Shown: positions 52,077-57,846 of the stretch, in pieces | How positions within the stretch are numbered: position 1 is the stretch's first letter | Layout: each line of letters starts with the position of its first letter | Assembly: GCA_017450925.1 (NCBI GenBank) | Contig: JAFSSS010000061.1 | Location: 1 to 57,846, forward strand | Direction: 5' to 3' | Origin: Ruminococcus sp. | Lineage (GTDB): Bacteria; Bacillota; Clostridia; Oscillospirales; Ruminococcaceae | DNA length: 57,846 bases | The notes under the pieces: generated by a model | Database searches by the model: none | Told to the model about the DNA's origin: nothing | Seen by the model: the letters and a program-made list of their open reading frames with translations, nothing else | Position numbers and translations under genes: made by a program

Positions 52077-52738
52077 GGTACGCGGAGGTAGTAAAGGGCA
52101 GATTTATCAGCCGCCCCAACAGGTTCATTGCTGTTGTTGAGGTCGGCGGCGCGGAGGAGACCGTCCACGTCAAGAACACAGGCCGCTGCCGGGAGCTGCT
52201 TATCCCCGGGAGCGAGGTGTGGCTGACGGCTCCCGGCACGCCCGGGAGGAAAACGCGCTATGATCTGATCGCCGTCAGAAAGCAGGGCGGGGGCATCTTC
52301 AACATCGACAGTCAAGCGCCCAACAGGGTCATGCGGGAGTGGCTGGAAATGCAGGGCTTCGACAGGGTCATCCCGGAGTTCACCTTCGGCAGCTCAAGGA
52401 TAGACTTCTGCATGGAGAAAAAGGGCGTGAGGTATCTGCTCGAGGTCAAGGGCTGCACGCTGGAGATCGGCGGCATCGGTTATTTTCCCGACGCCCCCAC
52501 CGAAAGGGGCGTCAAGCACCTGCGGGAGCTTATCAGAGCCGCAGGTGAGGGCTGCAAGGCGGCTGTCGGCTTTGTGATACAGACCGAGGGCGTAAGAGAG
52601 GTACGGCCGAACACCGATACACATCCCCAGTTTGCAGAGGCGCTGAAGCAGGCGCGTTCAGCGGGAGTGAGGATACTCTTCTACCCCTGCCGCGTAAGGC
52701 CGGACAGCCTTGAGATAATTGACGAGATCGAATCATAA
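52073..52738 (+). CDS. sfsA: DNA/RNA nuclease SfsA family protein
   Basis: A 221-residue SfsA protein: RPNRFIAVVEVGG, HVKNTGRCRELLIPG and the nuclease core FGSSRIDF with YLLEVKGCTLE (PD-(D/E)xK-like), and FPDAPTERGVKHLREL. The family was named for sugar-fermentation stimulation and later shown to have nuclease activity. ATG overlaps the stop of the chimera. Confidence 0.93.
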   Translation: MRYAEVVKGRFISRPNRFIAVVEVGGAEETVHVKNTGRCRELLIPGSEVWLTAPGTPGRKTRYDLIAVRKQGGGIFNIDSQAPNRVMREWLEMQGFDRVIPEFTFGSSRIDFCMEKKGVRYLLEVKGCTLEIGGIGYFPDAPTERGVKHLRELIRAAGEGCKAAVGFVIQTEGVREVRPNTDTHPQFAEALKQARSAGVRILFYPCRVRPDSLEIIDEIES

Positions 52739-52761
52739 CAGTCCGTTTTTGCGGACAGTAA

Positions 52762-52793
52762 AGCCGTACTCCGCCGGGAGCGCGGCTGTTTTT
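52762..52793 (+). terminator. Terminator after sfsA
   Basis: AGCCG with CGGCT (stem extended by GTACTCC/GGGAGCG), then GTTTTT. Preceded by a GTCCG/CGGAC hairpin at 52741. Confidence 0.7.
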
Positions 52794-52875
52794 ATGCAAT
52801 GGAATAAACCGCCGGCATAGGGTAATACTATCCATAAAGGCGCATTCAAAGCGTCCGAAAGGGATAGGAGCAGCT

Positions 52876-53649
52876 ATGCAGTATAACAAAGTCGAGATAA
52901 GCGGTGTGAGTACCGCAGAGCTTATCGTGCTGACGGAAAAGGAGAAGGCGGAGCTTCTGAAAAAGGCTCACGCCGGCGACAAGGCAGCCCGTGAAACGCT
53001 GATAAAGGGCAATCTGCGGCTGGTGTTGAGTGTTCTGCAGCGGTTTTCGGGGCGCTGCGACCAGCCGGACGACCTGTTTCAAGTCGGCGTTATCGGGCTG
53101 ATAAAGGCGATAGACAACTTCGACACCGGCCTTGACGTAAGGTTTTCGACCTACGCCGTGCCGATGATCGCGGGAGAGGTAAGGCGGTTTTTGCGGGACT
53201 ACAAGTCGCTTAGGGTGAGCCGCTCGATGCGGGACACGGCCTACCGCGCTATGCAGGCGAGAGAGGAGCTGACCGCCGGCTCTGACCGGGAGCCGACGGT
53301 GGATATGATCGCAGAGCGCATCGGCGCCGACCGCGGCGAGGTCATCGCGGCGCTGGAATCGGTCACAGACCCGGTCTCGATCTACGAGCCGGTCTGCTCG
53401 GACGCGGGGGACACCCTCTTCCTGCTCGACCAGCTGGGGGACGGCGCCGATGCCTCGGACTGGCTGGACGAGATCAGCATCAAGGACGCCATAGCCGACC
53501 TGCGGGAGCGGGAGCGGAACATCCTCTATCTGCGGTATTTCCGTGGCAAAACGCAGACCGAGGTCGCCAAGAGCATCGGCATCTCGCAGGCGCAGGTGTC
53601 GCGGCTGGAAAAGGCGGCGCTGGACAGCATCAAGGAAAGGCTGCAATAA
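52876..53649 (+). CDS. sigG: Sporulation sigma factor, SigG-like
   Basis: A 257-residue sigma-70 protein with regions 2, 3 and 4. The N-terminus NKVEISGVSTAELIVLTEKE matches the SigG-specific leader (NKVEICGVDT type), and INLRLVLSV-like GNLRLVLSVLQRF, DDLFQVGVIGLIKAIDNFD, RFSTYAVPMIAGEVRRFLRD and RVSRSMRD follow closely. Region 4 ends in QTEVAKSIGISQAQVSRLEKAAL. SigG drives late forespore genes in spore formers. It is not next to spoIIGA/sigE as in Bacillus. A GGGTAATACTA sequence at 52821 resembles a SigF/SigG -10 region. AGGAG ribosome site. Confidence 0.88.
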   Translation: MQYNKVEISGVSTAELIVLTEKEKAELLKKAHAGDKAARETLIKGNLRLVLSVLQRFSGRCDQPDDLFQVGVIGLIKAIDNFDTGLDVRFSTYAVPMIAGEVRRFLRDYKSLRVSRSMRDTAYRAMQAREELTAGSDREPTVDMIAERIGADRGEVIAALESVTDPVSIYEPVCSDAGDTLFLLDQLGDGADASDWLDEISIKDAIADLRERERNILYLRYFRGKTQTEVAKSIGISQAQVSRLEKAALDSIKERLQ

Positions 53650-53663
53650 TTGTTAATAATCTA

Positions 53664-53692
53664 TTGATTTTCCGTTGACAATATGGTATAAT
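53664..53692 (+). promoter_or_regulatory. Promoter of the 142-residue protein gene
   Basis: TTGATT (53664-53669), 17-bp spacer, TATAAT (53687-53692). A closer TTGACA at 53675 is too near the -10 to serve. Confidence 0.75.
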
Positions 53693-53744
53693 AGAAGCAC
53701 AACAGCCGCGGTTCAGCCGAGGAACGGAAAAGGAGTGCATAGCT

Positions 53745-54173
53745 ATGGATTTTATTGGCAAGTGGAGGATCGACGAGGCGCTTAGCTTCACCACATCGGA
53801 CGACGGCGTTAAGCAGGAGTGGCGCAAGGTCGCGGACATCCTTGCGGACGAGAGCGTTGAGGAGGGCGACAAGAAAATGCTCCGGGCGGAGGTAAGCTTC
53901 AAGGAGGACGGCCGGGTGCAGTGGTGTCTGCCGGTGCCGGATGATTTCCCGAAGGAGGAGCTTGACGAGCTGGTGGCATCGGGCGAGTTCACGCTGGCGG
54001 AGGACGGCAAGATCGTAATCGAGGAGAAGCAGTGGAAGCTGGAGGACGGCAAGCTGATGTACGACACAGGCATCAAGGGCGAGGTCTTCGGCGAGGAGGT
54101 CTCGTCGTGGACGGAGCTTAAGGAAGAAAACGGCCTTATGGAGATCATGGTCTATAGGCTGGCAAGGGTATAA
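53745..54173 (+). CDS. Small acidic beta-rich protein of unknown function
   Basis: A 142-residue cytosolic acidic protein beginning MDFIGKWRIDEAL. The alternation WRIDE, VSFKEDGRVQW, IVIEEKQWKLEDGKLMYDT and a final MEIMVYRL suggests a small lipocalin-like or calycin beta-barrel (GKW start). I do not recognise a precise family. AAAGGAG ribosome site, own promoter and terminator, so it is monocistronic. Confidence 0.75.
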   Translation: MDFIGKWRIDEALSFTTSDDGVKQEWRKVADILADESVEEGDKKMLRAEVSFKEDGRVQWCLPVPDDFPKEELDELVASGEFTLAEDGKIVIEEKQWKLEDGKLMYDTGIKGEVFGEEVSSWTELKEENGLMEIMVYRLARV

Positions 54174-54180
54174 ACAAATG

Positions 54181-54213
54181 ACCCCCGGGTGTAAGTCCGG
54201 GGGTTTTGGTTTG
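54181..54213 (+). terminator. Terminator of the 142-residue protein gene
   Basis: ACCCCCGG pairs with CCGGGGGT, then TTTGGTTTG. Confidence 0.85.
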
Positions 54214-54221
54214 TGGGAAAC

Positions 54222-55691
54222 TTATTCTGCAATTTTTAATTCATCCGGCTTTTTATGCAGATACTCCGCATATGTCAGTCCTAAGAAAATATAGATAAAT
54301 GGGGTCGTGTAGTATATCGCCACGCCGAAGAACGAGCTTGCAAGATAACCTATGCAAACAAAGAAGCATATCATCGTGGTTTTATCGAGCTTTTTGCTGT
54401 TTTTGAACACGCGCAGGAGTATAATCGCACAGGCCATAATGTAAAGTAAGCTTGTCTGAATGCCGAAAAACTCCGCATATTGCAGAAACTCGTTGTGCGG
54501 CGTTCCGACATGATAGGTGTTCAGCAGGCCTTCAACGCCAAAGCCCAAAAACGGGCTCTCGCCCATGTGGCTTACAGTCCCTTTCCAAAGCCGCCAGCGT
54601 GAGGAGCCGGCCTTGTCTGCTTCAAGGGGGTCTTCGATTATCATTCCGATGTCACCGAACAAGGTAACAAAGCTTGACAGGATAGTTGAATACCAAAAGC
54701 TCATAACAAAGGTCACAAGCAGAAAGCCTGCCAGTATCACTACTGACATAAGCCTGTGTTCCTTGACGATCACGAAGCTGTAAATCACGAAGAGGATAAG
54801 AACAAACAGCACTGCAAGATATGCGCCGAGAGTATTGTTGATGATGAGTACAACCGTTGCAGTAATGGCACAAATCGAGGAAAACACTTTAAGCCAAGCG
54901 GTATTCTCATAGACAAACAGCAGAACTGCGGTAATGATCGTTATAGCAAGATAGTAGCCGTAATGGTTTGAATTATGGAACACGGCGCAAACGCCGGCAC
55001 CGTTGAAGAGCTTTATCTTGACTGCCCACTCATTCACCAAGGCAAGGATATTAACGGGAAGTGATGTAAACAGCAGCGCATAGAGCAGCAGCTTTCGGTG
55101 GCTCTCCTGCTTGAGCATCATTCCGCAGAAGAAAAACACCAGCGGATAGGAAATATAGCTGTAGATACTTTCATACATATAGGGGTGACCTGTCAAGTCG
55201 TATTCATTCGGGCCGCGTATCACCGTGACAAGAATAATGCTTATCACGAACAGCAGAAACACCAGCATCGGCAGCAGCCTGCTGAAAGCGGTCTTTTTGC
55301 CGAGATCGCCCGAAAGGCTTCTGCCGGAGCGTTTTCTGACGATGCTGTATAATATCAGCCAGCCCAGCACCAGCGCGGCGGTGAAGCGCGCCATGATGTG
55401 GGTATTATGGATAGTCTGCTGATAGTAGCGCACATAGCCGGAGCTTACTGTCAGCGGCTGGCTGTCAAGGCCGTTGACCGCCCGAAGTATCAACTGAACG
55501 AAGGGCGAAACGATAAACAGCCCCAAGACAAATATTATAAGCAGGCTGCCGACCACCCGTAGAGACTCCAGCCTTATCTCGCTTTGCGAGCCGCGTTTTT
55601 CGGTCTCCTCTTTCAGACGCTTTTGGATATAGGCGTCAAGGGCTTGCTGGTCAATGCCGTCAAGATCGGTTCTGTTTTCTTCTGTATTCAT
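54222..55691 (-). CDS. O-antigen ligase/polymerase-like membrane protein
   Basis: A 489-residue protein with an acidic soluble N-terminus (about 40 residues) and about eleven transmembrane helices. The large outer loop near residue 400 has GFGVEGLLNTYHVGTPHNEFLQYAEFFG, the H-N-x-(F/Y)-L-Q pattern of the Wzy/WaaL (O-antigen ligase, PF04932) family. It likely polymerises or attaches a lipid-linked glycan at the cell surface. Base composition is closer to 45-50% GC than the surrounding 55-60%, perhaps a sign of acquisition. Promoter TTGCAA-17-TATAAT. Confidence 0.82.
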   Translation of the reverse strand: MNTEENRTDLDGIDQQALDAYIQKRLKEETEKRGSQSEIRLESLRVVGSLLIIFVLGLFIVSPFVQLILRAVNGLDSQPLTVSSGYVRYYQQTIHNTHIMARFTAALVLGWLILYSIVRKRSGRSLSGDLGKKTAFSRLLPMLVFLLFVISIILVTVIRGPNEYDLTGHPYMYESIYSYISYPLVFFFCGMMLKQESHRKLLLYALLFTSLPVNILALVNEWAVKIKLFNGAGVCAVFHNSNHYGYYLAITIITAVLLFVYENTAWLKVFSSICAITATVVLIINNTLGAYLAVLFVLILFVIYSFVIVKEHRLMSVVILAGFLLVTFVMSFWYSTILSSFVTLFGDIGMIIEDPLEADKAGSSRWRLWKGTVSHMGESPFLGFGVEGLLNTYHVGTPHNEFLQYAEFFGIQTSLLYIMACAIILLRVFKNSKKLDKTTMICFFVCIGYLASSFFGVAIYYTTPFIYIFLGLTYAEYLHKKPDELKIAE

Positions 55692-55725
55692 AGGCTTACC
55701 CCCATTGGGTTATTTGCATGCTATT

Positions 55726-55754
55726 ATTATACTACACTTTTTTGTGTTTTGCAA
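55726..55754 (-). promoter_or_regulatory. Promoter of the O-antigen-ligase-like gene
   Basis: Minus strand TTGCAA (55749-55754), 17-bp spacer, TATAAT (55726-55731). Confidence 0.75.
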
Positions 55755-55775
55755 TGGGGTATTGAATTTTGGGCA

Positions 55776-55806
55776 AAGAAAAACCCCCACCGGGGAGGTG
55801 GGGGTT
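55776..55806 (-). terminator. Terminator of the YAWF surface protein gene
   Basis: AACCCCCACC (55782-55791) pairs with GGTGGGGGTT (55797-55806); on the minus strand followed by TTTTTCTTT. Confidence 0.85.
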
Positions 55807-55843
55807 GTATTTATTGTGATAATCTAATCAACAATTAAAGTTA

Positions 55844-56785
55844 TCAGTAGTTAGTGAGGCCAGCATCCTTGAAGTTAATATCTATCTGGTAAGTATCAAG
55901 AACTGCAGTAAGGTTGTCAGAAATACAATTTGCATCTTCGCCTTCGAACCATACATATACATCTACTTCCATACCGTTTGTAACAACATTAGGAAGCTCT
56001 ATTTTAGCATCGCCAGTATCTATAGCAACAAAGCCTGTGCCTGTTCCGTATGCGGTAACATCGGTAGCATTAATTGATGCAGCTCCATTTGCAACCTTGT
56101 AAGACTGGTTTGCAGAATACAAAGGAGCGAAAATCTTATAGTGATCACCAATCTTTACGCCTACACGAAGAGCCTGATCAAGAGCCATGTTGTTAGTTGT
56201 ACCGCTATTTCCACTATTCTGCTTCGTAGCTGTTACCTTAACTAAGAAATCATCAACATCTATGTCATATGTTCCCGTATTATTCTTTGAAGACTTGAGA
56301 TAATACTTATACATTACATAGTAGCCTTCACCATTCTGATAGGTGCCACTACTTCCAAAGGAAGCATCATCATAGTATACTATAGTCTCAGCCTGGGCGC
56401 CATCACTTGCACTCTGAACAGTCTCTGCTGTAGTAGATCCACCACTACCAGTAGCGCTAATATTCTTGTAGTATGTGCCGCTTCCAGTTATATCAACAGT
56501 ATTAACTGTATCCACAGTTGCTGTTGTTCCGCTTGCACCAGCTTCATTAGAAGATTTCTTACTATTTGCATGCCACCAACTTGATAAATCCGAGGTGGAA
56601 GCAGGTCTAAGTTCGATAGCATTTGCTACAGCCCACCCGCCGGTTGCAAGTTCATCCCAAGTTTCACTCCTTGCAGCCGCAACCTCGTTAATCAGCAGAC
56701 CTTCTTCTGCGTGTGCCTTAACTTCCATACCGGTTACCGAAACTTCCTTATTCATCGTAAACCAAGCGTATGATAGCAAGACCAA
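55844..56785 (-). CDS. YAWF-motif surface protein, probably 5'-truncated
   Basis: An open frame of 313 residues. It begins VLLSYAWFTMNKEVSVTGMEVKA, the end of an N-terminal signal anchor and the first strand of a TasA/camelysin-like extracellular family common in gut Clostridia (YAWF, then x-x-V-x-x-x-G-M-x-V). The expected MKK-hydrophobic start is missing: the only start codon available is a TTG at 56785 without ribosome site, with an in-frame stop seven codons before it. The body is Thr/Ser/Gly/Asn-rich and beta-type, with Tyr-rich segments, suggesting a secreted fibre or surface protein. So either the gene lost its 5' end or a frameshift lies at about 56790. Low GC compared with the rest of the window. 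Confidence 0.65.
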   Translation of the reverse strand: MVLLSYAWFTMNKEVSVTGMEVKAHAEEGLLINEVAAARSETWDELATGGWAVANAIELRPASTSDLSSWWHANSKKSSNEAGASGTTATVDTVNTVDITGSGTYYKNISATGSGGSTTAETVQSASDGAQAETIVYYDDASFGSSGTYQNGEGYYVMYKYYLKSSKNNTGTYDIDVDDFLVKVTATKQNSGNSGTTNNMALDQALRVGVKIGDHYKIFAPLYSANQSYKVANGAASINATDVTAYGTGTGFVAIDTGDAKIELPNVVTNGMEVDVYVWFEGEDANCISDNLTAVLDTYQIDINFKDAGLTNY

Positions 56786-56936
56786 ATGGATGACGAGCCT
56801 TCAAACGGCGTAAAAAGGCACTTTTTGAGGGATGAAAAGCCCAAAATCAAAATCCGATTTCCGTAGATGACGGAAACGCTTGAAATTACATAAAAAGCCA
56901 ATCGGAGCGTAAGTTCACAATGAGCAATAGAGTTGC

Positions 56937-56969
56937 GGTCAATTTGGGGACAGCACTCCCCTGTTGACC
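56937..56969 (-). promoter_or_regulatory. Stable hairpin at the start of the YAWF transcript
   Basis: On the minus strand GGTCAA (56964-56969), GGGGA, loop, TCCCC, TTGACC (56937-56942): two stacked perfect stems starting about nine bases after the -10. Could be a regulator site, a 5' stabilising stem, or a recombination site. The rest of 56786-56936 shows no gene. Confidence 0.5.
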
Positions 56970-56977
56970 TATATACC

Positions 56978-57006
56978 ATTATAATATATATAATACTGAC
57001 CGTCAA
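56978..57006 (-). promoter_or_regulatory. Promoter upstream of the truncated YAWF gene
   Basis: Minus strand TTGACG (57001-57006), 17-bp spacer, TATAAT (56978-56983). Confidence 0.75.
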
Positions 57007-57115
57007 CCGCAACAAAAGCGGTGAATGTAAATAATATGTTAATTCTCAAAACAGTCAGAAAATGCAATTGTAAATTTTTTATTAACCCAAATTGTAAATT
57101 AAATATAAATTTTCT

Positions 57116-57148
57116 CGGAGCAGGTTGTCATAAGGACAGCCTGCTCCG
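57116..57148 (+). promoter_or_regulatory. Hairpin upstream of the amidoligase gene
   Basis: CGGAGCAGG (57116-57124) pairs with CCTGCTCCG (57140-57148), inner TGTC/GACA, 20 bp before the start codon. Followed by CTTTG rather than a T-run, so attenuation or a 5' stem is possible. Confidence 0.5.
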
Positions 57149-57168
57149 CTTTGATTGGAGGTGAAACA

Positions 57169-57846
57169 ATGGCCGGAAACTTTGACGGTATAAAAACAAG
57201 ACGATTCGGAATCGAGATAGAAATGACGGGGCTGACGAGGTGCGAGGCTGCCACAGCTCTTGCTAAAGCATTCGGTAGTGAACCTCGACACTCAGGAGGA
57301 ACCTATGACAAGTATCATGTTCCCGACAGTAAAGGACGAACCTGGACTATAATGTCAGACGGCAGTTTGACTTGCACTACTCACGATGGCAGATCAGCAT
57401 CAAGGTTTTATTCAGTTGAGATGGTTACACCGATACTTGAGTATTCTGATTTAGACATGCTTCACTCGGCAGTCAAGGCGCTCCGAAAGGCTGGGGCTAT
57501 TTGCAACGATAGCACAGGTATCCACATCCACTGTGACTGCTCGGATTTTTCTCCACAGCAGATCAGGAACCTTGTGAACCTGTTCGCTTCAAAGGAAGAT
57601 ATGCTGTATCAGGCTTTGCAGGTGGCTGATTGGCGTGAGGACCATTATTGCCAAAAGGTTGACCAAAGGTTTTTAAGACAGCTGAATCAGAAAAAGCCCA
57701 AGACTATGGAACAGATCAAGCATCTTTGGTTTGATGATACCGAATTCTATCATGGGCATTATAATTCTGCACGATATCACTGTCTGAATCTCAGCCCGGT
57801 GTTTACCGATGACAATTTCGAGGTTCGAGCCTTTAACTCGGTACTG
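57169..57846 (+). CDS. Putative amidoligase (partial, runs off the window)
   Basis: The first 226 codons of a gene beginning MAGNFDGIKTRRFGIEIEMTG, preceded by TTGGAGGTGAAAC. FGIEIEMTG, then MSDGSL, SVEMVTPIL and TGIHIHCD follow in the order seen in the putative amidoligase family (Amidoligase_2, an ATP-grasp/glutamine-synthetase-fold ligase related to COOH-NH2 ligases), which in Firmicutes is often carried on integrative elements and phage-like islands, frequently near AIG2-like cyclotransferases. Substrate unknown. The gene is more AT-rich than the core genes. The frame stays open to the last base of the window, so the C-terminus is missing. Confidence 0.8.
   Translation, partial: MAGNFDGIKTRRFGIEIEMTGLTRCEAATALAKAFGSEPRHSGGTYDKYHVPDSKGRTWTIMSDGSLTCTTHDGRSASRFYSVEMVTPILEYSDLDMLHSAVKALRKAGAICNDSTGIHIHCDCSDFSPQQIRNLVNLFASKEDMLYQALQVADWREDHYCQKVDQRFLRQLNQKKPKTMEQIKHLWFDDTEFYHGHYNSARYHCLNLSPVFTDDNFEVRAFNSVL

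Overview
The window reads as a chromosomal segment of a plant-fibre-degrading, low-GC-phylum but fairly GC-rich Clostridia member, most likely a gut or rumen Ruminococcus or close Oscillospiraceae relative. Reasons: a close match in pattern to the Ruminococcus cellobiose 2-epimerase, a GH5 cellulase lipoprotein, a GH127 arabinofuranosidase, a CotH-type lipoprotein, N-x-x-T-G wall-anchor style proteins, a sporulation sigma factor, AGGAGG ribosome binding sites and near-perfect TTGACA-17-TATAAT promoters. This assignment is an inference from gene content; no rRNA or tRNA gene was seen.

Layout. 1-4 kb: a dispersed palindromic repeat, then convergent lipoprotein genes (Cthe_2159-like beta-helix protein and CotH-like protein). 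4-6.8 kb: secA. 6.9-13.8 kb: a co-directional, mostly overlapping run (two paralogous small membrane proteins, DUF1015, HAD phosphatase, lipoprotein, cellobiose 2-epimerase, PHP hydrolase, GH5 cellulase) that looks like an operon for cello-oligosaccharide use. 14-17.3 kb, minus strand: acyl-ACP thioesterase with a GT-C type membrane glycosyltransferase, a candidate small RNA, an inverted-repeat element and a DUF378 protein. 17.7-22.7 kb: cysteine-cluster protein, mnmE, an unpaired MazF-type toxin gene, and rpmG-secE-nusG-rplK-rplA ending in a terminator (no rplJL). 22.9-25.8 kb: LysR regulator and a wall-anchored surface protein.

26-30.9 kb holds what I consider the most intriguing system: two dynamin-like GTPase genes with the same P-loop signature flanking a M48-peptidase-like gene whose zinc-binding residues are all replaced. 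31-34.4 kb: a P-type cation ATPase behind a long structured leader that also contains the second copy of the dispersed repeat. 34.4-36 kb: an asparagine-synthetase-like protein without the N-terminal glutaminase cysteine. 36.1-39.5 kb: an ECF sigma factor fused to a transmembrane segment and a roughly 800-residue outer domain, translationally coupled to an unnoticed 44-residue acidic protein. 39.6-43.1 kb: divergent GH127 and sialate O-acetylesterase-like genes.

43.1-44.1 kb is gene-free but rich in structure: an inverted-repeat element, a minus-strand RNA of about 490 nt driven by a consensus promoter and carrying a repeated pyrimidine motif, GC-rich palindromic repeats and a 64-bp tandem repeat. 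44.1-46.9 kb, minus strand: pnuC with an attenuator-like leader, and a conventional split ECF sigma factor/membrane partner pair. 47-52.7 kb: a tyrosine phosphatase, an Hpt protein, a hybrid histidine kinase, a collapsed permease/receiver chimera and sfsA. 52.9-57.8 kb: a SigG-like sigma factor, a small unknown protein, an O-antigen-ligase-like membrane protein, a probably 5'-truncated YAWF-motif surface protein and the start of an amidoligase in more AT-rich DNA that may be mobile.

Three families of palindromic repeats recur between genes; no IS element, CRISPR array or tRNA was recognised.
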